From: Enemella evansiae
Lineage (GTDB): Bacteria > Pseudomonadota > Alphaproteobacteria > Rhodobacterales > Rhodobacteraceae
Direction of reading: 5' to 3'
Assembly (NCBI GenBank): GCA_017255395.1
Contig: JAFKDC010000004.1
Span: forward strand, 1-64,000
DNA length: 64,000 nucleotides
In this document: one piece after another, positions 32,853-41,354 of the stretch
How the letters are laid out: each line of letters opens with the position of its first letter
Position numbering within the stretch: position 1 is the first letter of the stretch
The notes under the pieces: generated by a model
What the model saw: the letters and a program-made list of their open reading frames with translations, nothing else
Told to the model about the DNA's origin: nothing
Databases searched by the model: none
Translations under genes and position numbers: made by a program

Positions 32853-34325
32853 ATGACTGACGCTTTTCTGCATGTCCTGACAGCCGGGATGCCTTGGGTC
32901 GTGCTTGGGACCATGGTGGGCATCTTCATCGGGTCGATCCCCGGCCTGTCGGGGGCAATGATCATCGCGCTGGCCCTGCCGATGACCTATTTCATGGACG
33001 GGGCGGACGCGCTTCTGCTGCTTGTCGCGATGTACATCGGCGCGACCACCGGCGGGCTGATCAGCGCAACCCTGATGCGCATGCCGGGCACCGAAGCGGC
33101 CATCATGACCACGCTCGACGGCTATCCCATGGCGGCGGGCGGCCATCCGGCGCGCGCGCTGGGGCTGGGCATCTCGGCCTCTTTTGTCGGCGGCATGTTC
33201 GCCTGGGTCGTGCTTGCCGTGCTGTCCCCGCCGCTGTCGCATGTGGCGGTCAAGTTCGGCCCCTACGAGATTTTCGCCATGGTGGTCGTGGCGCTCAGCC
33301 TGATTGCCGCCGTGTCCCGGGGCAGCCTGCTGAACGGCCTGCTGGCGGCAGCGTTCGGGGCGCTGGTCTCGTTGCCGGGTATCGACCCGGTGTCCGGCTC
33401 GCTGCGCATGACCTTCGGCTGGCCCGCGCTCGACAACGGCCTGACCCTGCTGCCGGTCATTCTGGGCACGCTGGTTCTCAGCCAGCTGCTGGAGGACAGC
33501 GGCAGCCCGAAACCGGTGCGCAAGACCTCGGTCGAGGGCACCGCCGTCTCGATCCGGCTGCGTGACGTGTTTCACTATGGCTGGACCTATGTCCGGTCCT
33601 CGCTGATCGGGACATGGATCGGCATCCTGCCGGGCGTCGGCGGGACCACCGCCTCTATCGCTGCCTATTCCGTGGAAAAGGCCGTCTCGAAGCAGCCCGA
33701 ACGCTTCGGCACCGGCGCCGAAGAAGGGATCATCGCGGCGGAATCCGCCAATAACGCGGGCACCGTCGGCTCTCTTGTGCCGCTGATCACCCTGGGGATT
33801 CCTGGGTCCGTGATCACCGCCGTGCTGCTGGGCGCGATGGTCATCCACAATCTCAGCCCAGGCCCCCTGCTGTTTTCGCAGAACGCCTTTATCGCCTATA
33901 CGGTGATCGGTGGCGCCCTTGCGGCCAACGTGGTGATGCTGGTGGTCATGCGGGTCGCGACGCCCATGCTGGCCAAGCTCATGTATGTCAACAAGGCCTG
34001 GCTTCTGCCGCCGATCGTGGTGTTTTGCGTGATCGGGGCCTTCTCGGTCTCCAGCCGCTACTTCGACGTCGGGGTGATGCTGGCCTTTGCGCTTGTCGGC
34101 TTTCTGATGAACCGGGCGCGGATTCCGACAGGGCCCTTCATCATCGCCTATATCCTGACGCCGATGGCGGAAGAGAACCTGCGGTCCGGCCTTGTGATCT
34201 ACGACGGCAGCTTCCTGCCCCTGCTGACCCGGCCGGTTCCGGCGGTCTTCCTTGCCATCGCGGCGGTCTCGATCGTCTGGGCGCTGGCAAGCGAGGCAAA
34301 GGCCCGCAAGGCCCCGGCGCCATGA
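32853..34325 (+). CDS. TTT importer large membrane subunit (TctA family)
   Basis: 490 residues, about 11-12 helices. The family signatures are complete: GIFIGSIPGLSGAMIIALAL, MYIGATTGGLIS, TTLDGYPMA, WIGILPGVGGTTASIAAY, ESANNAGTVGSLVPLITLGI and PGPLLF. It forms the transport channel, driven by a cation gradient. It overlaps the decarboxylase gene by four bases, which ties import to decarboxylation. Confidence 0.92.
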   Translation: MTDAFLHVLTAGMPWVVLGTMVGIFIGSIPGLSGAMIIALALPMTYFMDGADALLLLVAMYIGATTGGLISATLMRMPGTEAAIMTTLDGYPMAAGGHPARALGLGISASFVGGMFAWVVLAVLSPPLSHVAVKFGPYEIFAMVVVALSLIAAVSRGSLLNGLLAAAFGALVSLPGIDPVSGSLRMTFGWPALDNGLTLLPVILGTLVLSQLLEDSGSPKPVRKTSVEGTAVSIRLRDVFHYGWTYVRSSLIGTWIGILPGVGGTTASIAAYSVEKAVSKQPERFGTGAEEGIIAAESANNAGTVGSLVPLITLGIPGSVITAVLLGAMVIHNLSPGPLLFSQNAFIAYTVIGGALAANVVMLVVMRVATPMLAKLMYVNKAWLLPPIVVFCVIGAFSVSSRYFDVGVMLAFALVGFLMNRARIPTGPFIIAYILTPMAEENLRSGLVIYDGSFLPLLTRPVPAVFLAIAAVSIVWALASEAKARKAPAP

Positions 34326-35044
34326 GCCATCTTGGACTTGTCGTGCCCCCGGCAGAGGGGGCGGTGCCGCCGGAGGCCGCGCAGATGTTCCCGGATTGCC
34401 GGTTCACCGCCGCCGGTCTGGGGCTGCGCGAGATGTCGGATGCAGGCTATTCCGGCGTGATCGACGCGGTCGCGGAACGCGCCGCGACGCTTGCCGCAGC
34501 CGGGGCCGGGGCGGTTTCGCTGATGGGAACGTCGCTCAGCTTCTTTCGCGGGCCGGAGTTCAATGCCCGCCTGATCGAGACGATTGCCGCCCGCAGCGGG
34601 GTGCCGGTCACGACCATGACCCAATCGGTGATCGACGCGCTGCAGGCGCTTGGCATGGCGCGGGTTGCGGTGCTCACCGCCTATCGCGATGACGTCAACC
34701 GGATGCTCGAGGACTACCTGAGCAGCGCGGGTGTCGCGGTTGTCGGCCTGCGTTCCCTGGGCATCCGCCGGATCGCCGAGGTCAAGGATCTTGGCCCCGA
34801 GCGCTTGCTGACCGAGGCCGGGGCGCTGTGGCAGGACGCGGGGGAAGCGGACGGCATCCTGATTTCCTGCGGTGGCCTGCGGATGGCGGGCGTCGGCGAT
34901 CCGCTGCGCCGCCGCACGGGTGTGCCGGTGGTCAGCAGCGCCGAGGCGGGCATCTGGGGCGCGGTGCGCCTGCTGGACCCGGATCTGGCCGGACCTGCGG
35001 AAACGGTTTTCAAGGCCCCCAAGTGGCCGGATCTTCACATATGA
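34322..35044 (+). CDS. Arylmalonate decarboxylase-like enzyme
   Basis: 240 residues, the exact size of Bordetella arylmalonate decarboxylase and, from memory, closely similar throughout. The dioxyanion-hole residues are in SLMGTSLSFFRG (Gly69, Thr70, Ser71) and the proton-donating cysteine in DGILISCGGL (Cys183, equivalent to Cys188). Asp/Glu racemases carry a second active cysteine in the first motif. Here that site is Gly69, which is the decarboxylase hallmark. It would turn a 2-aryl or 2-hydroxy-malonate into a chiral monoacid without cofactor. ATG overlaps the TctA stop by four bases. Confidence 0.85.
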   Translation: MSHLGLVVPPAEGAVPPEAAQMFPDCRFTAAGLGLREMSDAGYSGVIDAVAERAATLAAAGAGAVSLMGTSLSFFRGPEFNARLIETIAARSGVPVTTMTQSVIDALQALGMARVAVLTAYRDDVNRMLEDYLSSAGVAVVGLRSLGIRRIAEVKDLGPERLLTEAGALWQDAGEADGILISCGGLRMAGVGDPLRRRTGVPVVSSAEAGIWGAVRLLDPDLAGPAETVFKAPKWPDLHI

Positions 35045-35058
35045 CAGGAGGCAAAAAC

Positions 35059-36513
35059 ATGTCTGATCCCTACGGTATCTTCATCAATGGCGAGCGGCGC
35101 GCAGCCGTTGACGGCGCAACCTTCGAGCGGCGCGACCCCTTCACCGGCGCGGTTGCCACGGTCGCGGCAGCCGGTCGGAAGGCCGATGTCGATCTGGCCG
35201 TCGAAGCCGCCGCCGCCGCCTTTCCCGGCTGGTCGGCCACCGGCCCCTCGGCCCGGCGCGCCATCCTGTGGAAAGCGGCGGAACTGCTCGAGGCGCGGTC
35301 CGAAGAGCTGGTCGGCATCGGCATCGCGGAAACCGGCGCAACCGGGGGCTGGCTTGGCTTCAACATGATGTTCGCCGCCAAGGTGCTGCGCGAGGCGGCG
35401 TCTTCGACCACCTTCCTGACCGGCGAGATCATCCCCTCGGACAAGCCCAAGAACCTTGCCATGGGCATGCGCGAGCCGATCGGCGTGGTTGTCGGCATGG
35501 CGCCCTGGAACGCCCCGATGATCCTTGGCGTGCGTGCGGTCGCGATGCCGATTGCCTGCGGCAACACGGTGGTGCTCAAGGCCTCGGAAATGTGTCCGCA
35601 TCTGCACGCCGCCATCGGCGAGGTGCTGAGCGAGGCCGGGCTGCCCAAAGGTGTCCTGAACATCGTCTCTCATGCCAAGGAAGACGCCCCCGAGGTTGTC
35701 ACCGCGCTGGTCGAGCATCCCAGCGTCCGGCACATCAACTTCACCGGCTCCACCCGGGTTGGCCGGATCATCGCCGAAACCGCGGCGCGCCACCTGAAGC
35801 CCGTGCTGCTGGAACTGGGCGGCAAGGCCCCCTTCGTCGTGCTGGATGACGCGGATATCGAAGGCGCGGTCAACGCCGCCATCTTCGGGGCCTTCATGAA
35901 CCAGGGCCAGATCTGCATGTCGACCGAGCGCGTCATCGTCGATGAGAAGATCGCCGAGGCCTTTGCCGCGCGCTTCGCCGAACGGGCCGCCGCTCTGCCC
36001 CATGGCGACCCGCGCGGGCAGGTGGTGCTTGGGTCGGTGATCGACCGCTCGACCGTCGACCGTGTCTCGGCGCTGATCGATGACGCCGTCGCCAAGGGCG
36101 CGACGGTGCGCGCCGGTGGCGCCCCGGCAGAGGGCACCGTCATGCCCGCAACCGTGGTGGATGGTGTCACCCCGCAGATGGACCTGTTCCGCGAAGAGAG
36201 CTTCGGCCCCGTGGTCTGCGTCGTCCGGGCGCGCGATACCGACCATGCGGTCGAACTGGCGAACGACACGGCTTACGGGCTGTCCTCTTCGGTCTTCGGC
36301 ACAGAGATGACCCGCGCGATGTCGGTGGCCCGGCGCATCCGGGCCGGGATCTGCCATATCAACGGCGCAACCGTTCAGGACGAGGCGCAGATGCCTTTCG
36401 GTGGTGTCGGCGATTCCGGCTATGGCCGGTTCGGCGGCAAGGCGGGGATCGAGTCGTTTACCGAACTGCGCTGGGTCACGATGGAAGATCCGCAGCAGGG
36501 ATATCCGTTCTGA
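35059..36513 (+). CDS. Aldehyde dehydrogenase, benzaldehyde/vanillin type
   Basis: 484 residues. NAD(P)-dependent oxidation of an aldehyde to acid. Seen: VVGMAPWNAP and VLKASEMCP (cofactor), FTGSTRVGR, LELGGKAP (general-base Glu), NQGQICMSTERV (catalytic Cys) and EESFGPVV. The QICMSTERV form is typical of salicylaldehyde/benzaldehyde/vanillin dehydrogenases. It follows the decarboxylase by 14 bases and overlaps the TPP enzyme by one base, so it probably oxidises the aldehyde that the latter releases. Confidence 0.88.
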   Translation: MSDPYGIFINGERRAAVDGATFERRDPFTGAVATVAAAGRKADVDLAVEAAAAAFPGWSATGPSARRAILWKAAELLEARSEELVGIGIAETGATGGWLGFNMMFAAKVLREAASSTTFLTGEIIPSDKPKNLAMGMREPIGVVVGMAPWNAPMILGVRAVAMPIACGNTVVLKASEMCPHLHAAIGEVLSEAGLPKGVLNIVSHAKEDAPEVVTALVEHPSVRHINFTGSTRVGRIIAETAARHLKPVLLELGGKAPFVVLDDADIEGAVNAAIFGAFMNQGQICMSTERVIVDEKIAEAFAARFAERAAALPHGDPRGQVVLGSVIDRSTVDRVSALIDDAVAKGATVRAGGAPAEGTVMPATVVDGVTPQMDLFREESFGPVVCVVRARDTDHAVELANDTAYGLSSSVFGTEMTRAMSVARRIRAGICHINGATVQDEAQMPFGGVGDSGYGRFGGKAGIESFTELRWVTMEDPQQGYPF

Positions 36514-38264
36514 TGTCTGAAAAAGAAATCGGGACCGAGCATCCCGACACCGACCGGCGCGACGAGGCGCCGGTCATCAATGCGGGCGGGGCGATCTTTC
36601 CCCGGCTTAAGGCGCTTGGCATCGACTATGTCTTTGCCAATTCCGGCACCGACTTTCCGCCCATCATCGAGGGACTGGCAGAGGCCGAGGCCAGCGGCGT
36701 CGACCTGCCGAAGGCGCTGGTCATTCCCCACGAGCACGCCGCTGTCAGCATGGCACATGGCTACTGGCTGGTGTCGGGCAAGGCGCAATCGGTGATGCTG
36801 CACACCAATGTGGGCCTGTCGAACGGCGCCACGGGCGCGATCAACGCCGCCTGCGAACATGTGCCGATGATCCTGATGTCGGGCCGCACCCCGGTGACAG
36901 AGGGAGAGCGGTTCGGGGCACGGACGGTCCCGATCGGCTGGGGGCAGGAAATGCGGGACCAGACCGCTCTGGTACGCGAGTCCTGCAAATGGGACTACGA
37001 ACTGAAGTACCCCGAGCAGATCGGCGGCCTGCTCGACCGCGCCTATGCGATCTCGAACTCGACCCCCCGGGGGCCGGTCTACCTGTCGATCCCGCGCGAG
37101 GTGCTGTGCGAAAAGACGAAGGCCGAGGGTCTCGAGGCGCCCTGTTCCATGGCCCCGGCCATTGCGGCCCCCGATGCAACGGCGCTGTCGGAAGCGGCGC
37201 GGATGCTGGCCGAGGCCAAGGCGCCGCTTGTCATCGCGCAGCGCGGTGCCGGCGACGAGGCGAGCTTTGCCGCCTTTTCCCGCTGGGCCGAGGACTGGGG
37301 CATTGCCGTCAGTTCCTGGTGGGCGACCCACCTGGCCATCCCCACCGGTCATCCCTGCCACGTCGGGGCGGACCCCGGTCCGTGGCTTGCAGAGGCGGAT
37401 GTGGTGGTGGTGCTGGATTGCCTCGCGCCGTGGTGGCCGGACAATCATCCGCCCAACCCCGATGCGCGGATCATCCACATCGGCCCCGATCCGCTGTTCT
37501 CGCGCTACCCGGTGCGCAACTTCCGCTCGGACCTGTCCATCGTCGGGGAAAGCGCGACAACCATCCCGGCGCTGATTGCGGCCATGGAGGGGCTTCCGCG
37601 CGATCAGCAGATGCTGGAGCAGCGCCGTGCCAGGCTGGCAGAGGCCTCGGCGGCGGTGCGGCGCGGGATCGACGATCTGTCGACGCACGCGATGCACGAG
37701 GGGTTGACCAAGGCGCATGTGGGCCGCGCCCTGAGCAATGCGCTCAAAGGCCTGAAAAGCAGCGTGTTTTCCGAACTGGGTTGCCCGCTGGGCCCGCTCG
37801 AGCGGCAGGACCGCAATTCCTGGTTCCAGGAACCGCATTCGGGCGGTCTTGGCTGGGGCTTCCCGGCGGCGCTTGGCGCGCAGCTGGCGGAACCCGACCG
37901 GGTGGTCGTGGCGACCATGGGGGACGGGTCCTACATGTTCTCCAACCCGACGGTCTGCCACCAGATCGCAGAGGCGCTGGAGCTGCCGGTGCTGGTGCTG
38001 GTCCTGAACAACGAGGAATGGGGCGCCGTCCGGGCATCGGTGACCGGGCTTTATCCAAAGGGCGAGGCGTCGCGGGCCAACCGGATGCCGCTGACGGCCT
38101 TGCAGCCCAGCCCGGACTTCAGCCTGACAGCCCGGGCCAGCCGCGCCTATTCCCGGCGCGTCGAACTGGCGGCGGAGCTGGACGAGGCGATTGCCGAAGC
38201 CCTGGAGGTCGTGCGGACCGAGCGGCGCTGCGCCCTGCTGGATATCCGCATCCTGCCCGATTGA
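36513..38264 (+). CDS. TPP-dependent decarboxylase (benzoylformate decarboxylase/ALS-like)
   Basis: 583 residues with the three TPP-enzyme domains. The N-terminal activating Glu is in IPHEHAAVSMAHGYW, a central domain has VIAQRGAGDEASF, and the TPP motif GDGSYMFSNP continues to LVLNNEEW. The fold is shared by acetolactate synthase, benzoylformate decarboxylase and phenylpyruvate decarboxylase. There is no FAD-domain signature that would require acetolactate synthase. With a hydroxyacid dehydrogenase and a benzaldehyde-type dehydrogenase nearby, 2-keto acid decarboxylation is most likely. Last gene of the operon, followed by a strong hairpin. Confidence 0.82.
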   Translation: MSEKEIGTEHPDTDRRDEAPVINAGGAIFPRLKALGIDYVFANSGTDFPPIIEGLAEAEASGVDLPKALVIPHEHAAVSMAHGYWLVSGKAQSVMLHTNVGLSNGATGAINAACEHVPMILMSGRTPVTEGERFGARTVPIGWGQEMRDQTALVRESCKWDYELKYPEQIGGLLDRAYAISNSTPRGPVYLSIPREVLCEKTKAEGLEAPCSMAPAIAAPDATALSEAARMLAEAKAPLVIAQRGAGDEASFAAFSRWAEDWGIAVSSWWATHLAIPTGHPCHVGADPGPWLAEADVVVVLDCLAPWWPDNHPPNPDARIIHIGPDPLFSRYPVRNFRSDLSIVGESATTIPALIAAMEGLPRDQQMLEQRRARLAEASAAVRRGIDDLSTHAMHEGLTKAHVGRALSNALKGLKSSVFSELGCPLGPLERQDRNSWFQEPHSGGLGWGFPAALGAQLAEPDRVVVATMGDGSYMFSNPTVCHQIAEALELPVLVLVLNNEEWGAVRASVTGLYPKGEASRANRMPLTALQPSPDFSLTARASRAYSRRVELAAELDEAIAEALEVVRTERRCALLDIRILPD

Positions 38265-38352
38265 GGGCTGCGCCCGGCAATCCGCAGTGGCGTGTCCGCC
38301 GTGTCGAACGGCGGTACACCCAAGCGGCATGACAGATTGGGCGGTGAACGGT

Positions 38353-38389
38353 GGGGCGGGAGCGGGATTCTGGTGCCCGCTCCCGCCCC
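38353..38389 (+). terminator. Terminator hairpin after TPP enzyme gene
   Basis: GGGGCGGGAGCGGG (38353-38366) pairs perfectly with CCCGCTCCCGCCCC (38376-38389), a 14-bp stem with a 9-base loop, 89 bases after the stop. It is followed by TTCGCTTTG, so the T-run is weak. Confidence 0.65.
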
Positions 38390-38399
38390 TTCGCTTTGC

Positions 38400-38994
38400 G
38401 GGCTTGGTGTCACGCGGCACTTGTTTGCAGGCGCGCGGTGGTTTTGGCCGAATTGGCGATTGGTTTCGGATTGCCATTGTTTCACCGGGGGTGCGCCTTG
38501 GAAAACTGCGGACTGCTTCGGCGCGACCAGACACCACGTTCCAGCGACCCTGCTGGATCTTGTCGGAACGGTGGGCAATCACGTATATGGGGATGCGAAT
38601 ATGTTTCGGATAAACTGCCGGACGCAGGCCGGCCTCTTGCTTTGACAGCGCAAAGTAAAATTGAGCTCCGGAATAACCGCCTGGATTCAATGACTGTGCT
38701 GCCTCAGGCAGGGTCCGGGCAATTAATCTTCTGCGCGCTGTGAAGGCCGCCAAAACGCAAATTATGCCGCCACGTTTCTGTCACCCGCCGAATGCGGCGC
38801 GTCTGCGATTAGCCGGAAGCGATACGTGAGGTTGGGCAGGAAAGGGCCTGCATTCCTCGGATGATCCAGTCATCCATCGACACCGGTGAAAGCCTCGGAT
38901 GATCCAGTCATCCATCGACACCGGTGAAAGGAATAACCCCGTTCCCGGTCTGCCTTTATTCAGGATTCTCATGGCCTTATCAGGCCTTTAAAGA
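38400..38994. other. Gene-free stretch with lower GC between convergent operons
   Basis: No gene with family resemblance. From about 38400 to 38790 the DNA is noticeably richer in A and T than its surroundings (for example GCAAAGTAAAATTGAGC), which can mark imported or decayed sequence or an unannotated RNA. It holds the 38-bp tandem repeat described separately. Short frames crossing it on either strand have no ribosome sites or plausible composition. Confidence 0.5.
38855..38930. repeat. 38-bp perfect tandem repeat, two copies
   Basis: Positions 38855-38892 and 38893-38930 are identical and adjacent. Each copy starts CCTCGGATGATCCAGTCATC and ends GACACCGGTGAAAG. Each contains a small hairpin, GGATGA-TCCAG-TCATCC (38859-38875 in copy 1). 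ATTCC just before and GGAAT just after bracket the pair. It lies in the non-coding gap between two convergent operons. Confidence 0.9.
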
Positions 38995-38995
38995 G

Positions 38996-39031
38996 CTTCG
39001 GCAGCGGGACTGTTCATCGCCGCTGCCGAAG
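38996..39031 (-). terminator. Terminator of luxI-type gene
   Basis: CTTCGGCAGCG (38996-39006) and CGCTGCCGAAG (39021-39031) form a perfect 11-bp stem with a 14-base loop, starting 10 bases after the luxI stop on the minus strand and followed there by CTCTTTAAAGG. Confidence 0.7.
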
Positions 39032-39040
39032 TTCGCAATC

Positions 39041-39892
39041 TCAGGCCCGTCTTGCTTTCAATCCGTTGCCCGGTATCATGCCCGCGGTTTCGAGGGTCGA
39101 CATCAGCTCTTTTGCCGCTTCCCGATCCTGTAGCGAAGTCGCCTCTTCCATCTGCTCGCGGCACCAGTCCCGAAGCATCTCCGCAGAGACAGCGGGCTTT
39201 GCAACCGGTTTCCGGGGGCGGCGCTCGTCCAGAGCGACGGGCGAGGCGTCATCTTCCAGCGCCTTGGCGGCCTGGCTGTCCATGAAGACATCGCCCTCGA
39301 TGCCGGCAAAGGCCCGGATGCGGTCGATCCGCTCGTCGGTGCAGTCGAGCAGCGCGGCCATGGCCGAGGTCTTGCCCATCGGCTTGGTCGAGCCAACATA
39401 GTCGTAGGGCGCGCAATCCGAACGCTTCAGCACGCGGTTCATGATCGGGTCGATGACCGTCACGATGTCCTCGATCCCCGATTCCTTCGCGTATTCCAGC
39501 GCACCGGTCATCAGTTCGCAGGTGGCATAGCTGACGGAGTTGCGCGATTTTCCGCCGGTCAGCCGCTCGGTGTCGACGCAGAACCGGGTCGATTCCCACA
39601 TCGTCGCGCTGCGCAGCGGCGGTTCCCCGTCGAGGATGTCCGAGAAGACATCTGCAAGCATGTGCGGTCCGGTCGTCTGCAAGGCGCGAACGCAGGCCAC
39701 CACGTGCCCTTCGTCGTCGAGCCCAAGCACATAGGCCGGGTCCAGCGCGTCGAACTCGTCGATTTCCTTGCCGTCCACGACTTTGACGTCCCAGCCAAGG
39801 CGATCCCGGAACACCCGGGCGCGCAGTTCGAACATCTCGTCGAGCAGTTTGGTATAGCGGTGTCGGTTGAGACCGTCGATAATCAGGATCAT
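39041..39892 (-). CDS. luxI: Acyl-homoserine-lactone synthase (LuxI family) with long C-terminus
   Basis: 283 residues. From the ATG at 39892 every conserved LuxI position is found almost at its reference number: Arg24, Phe28, Trp34, Asp45, Asp48, Arg69, Phe83, Glu100 and Arg103. This supports that start, which also has GGAG eight bases upstream. The protein makes an AHL signal from SAM and acyl-ACP. After the usual end (about residue 210) it runs on for about 70 residues, rich in charged and Pro/Ala residues, then helical (AVSAEMLRDWCREQMEEATS). The extension is unusual and its role unknown. It lies downstream of the luxR-type gene. Confidence 0.92.
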   Translation of the reverse strand: MILIIDGLNRHRYTKLLDEMFELRARVFRDRLGWDVKVVDGKEIDEFDALDPAYVLGLDDEGHVVACVRALQTTGPHMLADVFSDILDGEPPLRSATMWESTRFCVDTERLTGGKSRNSVSYATCELMTGALEYAKESGIEDIVTVIDPIMNRVLKRSDCAPYDYVGSTKPMGKTSAMAALLDCTDERIDRIRAFAGIEGDVFMDSQAAKALEDDASPVALDERRPRKPVAKPAVSAEMLRDWCREQMEEATSLQDREAAKELMSTLETAGMIPGNGLKARRA

Positions 39893-39949
39893 TTTGACCA
39901 CTCCATTCATTCCCCTGACTAATGGAATAGAGTGAGAGGCGGGTTCCTT

Positions 39950-39969
39950 CTATTAGGGAAACCCCTTAG
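39950..39969 (-). promoter_or_regulatory. Candidate lux box upstream of luxI
   Basis: CTATTAGGGAAACCCCTTAG is an imperfect 20-bp dyad (CTA, GG and their mirror positions match) 58 bases upstream of the luxI ATG, the usual distance for a LuxR-type site overlapping the -35 region. Only half of the positions are symmetric, so this is tentative. Confidence 0.35.
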
Positions 39970-40000
39970 TCGATTTTTTCGAGGATATTCGGGGTCTTGG

Positions 40001-40726
40001 TCAGAGGGGATGGATCAGACCCAGCCCGATGGCACGTCCGACCGCCTGTGCCGTTGTCAGGGCACCCAGTTTTGTCCGGCTGGATCGCAGGTGCACCTCG
40101 ACCGTGCGACTGGAAATAGACAGGATATCACCGACGTCCTGCTGGGTTTTTCCGGCGGCAATCCATTGTAATACATCGACTTCCCGCTGCGACAGGGTCG
40201 GGTGCGTCAGCGTGGCCCCCAGCGCGTGGGACCGGATGACGTGGTCGTGGATATGCACGGCGGCGGTCTGCAATTCCGACAGGATGCTGGACTTCAGCAA
40301 CTGCCATTCCCGTTCCGAACAATCCCGGGTGACACTGAACAACCCCATATCGCCGTAGGGGCCGCGCACCGGGATTGTCAGTCCCTGTTTCGAGATGCCG
40401 AAATCCCGGGCGGTCTGGAAGATGGTGTCGAAGTTCGTTTCACCGTGCAGCCGTTTCCAATCCACCGGAGCGATGCTGCGACTGGCCATCAGCAGCGTCG
40501 GGTCCTTGTACTGAAAGTTCTGCTCGACGTAGGTTTTCTGCCATTCGTCAGGATAATTTACAAACCCGTGGACGGTCTGCGCAATTGGGTCGATCCCGGC
40601 ATATGCCGCGTAATCGACTTCGTGCGTCTCGCACACGGTGTCCAGGAACTGCCGAAAGTCATTCTTCGGCGAATTGCCTTTACTCAGGTCTATGACGGCC
40701 ACAGGACGCTCGCAGTATCGGTTCAC
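40001..40726 (-). CDS. luxR: LuxR-family AHL-responsive regulator
   Basis: 241 residues. The AHL-binding domain keeps Trp62, Tyr66, Asp75, Pro76 and Trp90, offset by exactly five from TraR Trp57, Tyr61, Asp70, Pro71 and Trp85. The C-terminal HTH is LSQREVDVLQWIAAGKTQQD followed by TVEVHLRSSRTKLGA. The start is GTG 40726; GGGAG abuts it, so the true start could be GTG 40702. It sits upstream of luxI on the same strand with 108 bases between, and probably activates it when its AHL accumulates. Confidence 0.9.
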   Translation of the reverse strand: MNRYCERPVAVIDLSKGNSPKNDFRQFLDTVCETHEVDYAAYAGIDPIAQTVHGFVNYPDEWQKTYVEQNFQYKDPTLLMASRSIAPVDWKRLHGETNFDTIFQTARDFGISKQGLTIPVRGPYGDMGLFSVTRDCSEREWQLLKSSILSELQTAAVHIHDHVIRSHALGATLTHPTLSQREVDVLQWIAAGKTQQDVGDILSISSRTVEVHLRSSRTKLGALTTAQAVGRAIGLGLIHPL

Positions 40727-40742
40727 TCCCGATTATGCGGGA

Positions 40743-41123
40743 TCATTCCTCATAAGCCTGATCGGGAACTAGTTGCAACGCAACCAAAAAGGAAAACGTC
40801 GCGGAACGGCACGGTTTTGACAGGGCATGATAATGTGCCGCAACCGTCCGGGTGTCGGAAAATCCCGGCAGGGGCGGCGGCCCGGACGGGGTGGTTGCGG
40901 CGGCTTCGTCCCTGACAGACGGGAAGATTTCCGGCACATGCAGGCCTAATGCCGCTGCGATGTCAAACAGTTGCCGTGCCGTCGGGCGCCATTCTCCCGC
41001 CTCGATGTCCCGGATCGTCGCTTCGGACAGACCGACCCGTGCCGCAAGCTCCTTCCGTTCCAGCCCAAGGACGGATCTGCGCGATTCGATACTCTGTCCC
41101 AGCAGGCTGTCTATTTCGGTCAT
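40743..41123 (-). CDS. XRE-type helix-turn-helix regulator
   Basis: 126 residues. An N-terminal Cro/C1-type HTH ([32 protein letters not shown] without a break) occupies about residues 15-65; the rest ([20 protein letters not shown]) has no recognised domain. It is 17 bases upstream of luxR on the same strand and may be co-transcribed, so it could add a second input to the quorum-sensing unit. The start ATG 41123 has only a poor ribosome site; ATG 41168 is a longer option. Confidence 0.78.
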   Translation of the reverse strand: MTEIDSLLGQSIESRRSVLGLERKELAARVGLSEATIRDIEAGEWRPTARQLFDIAAALGLHVPEIFPSVRDEAAATTPSGPPPLPGFSDTRTVAAHYHALSKPCRSATFSFLVALQLVPDQAYEE

Positions 41124-41354
41124 CAAACGCTTAAGCTTTGGTTGAAACGGTCTGTTCGTACACCTCATTGGTTGCCCATAAGATGCGCGAAGGCAAAAAT
41201 TGACGTTTGGTCATCTTTGCCGAGCAAACGCTTGCACCCCCGGATCGCGCCGGAAAGGGGCCGCGCCCCGGGGGCCGTCGCCTGCGCTTGCACCGGCCCG
41301 GAAGCGGCCCATATCTTGCTGACCGCGTTTCATGACAGGGTCGGGAAGCCGAAG

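Noticed and set aside
34322-35044. Aspartate/glutamate racemase
   Set aside because: The first active-site cysteine is replaced by Gly69 and the GTSLSF oxyanion motif is present, both hallmarks of arylmalonate decarboxylase.
38855-38930. CRISPR or minimal array from the 38-bp repeat
   Set aside because: Only two copies and no spacer between them.
38781-38972. 63-codon minus-strand frame across the tandem repeat
   Set aside because: Its repeated peptide only reflects the DNA repeat; there is no ribosome site and no recognisable domain.
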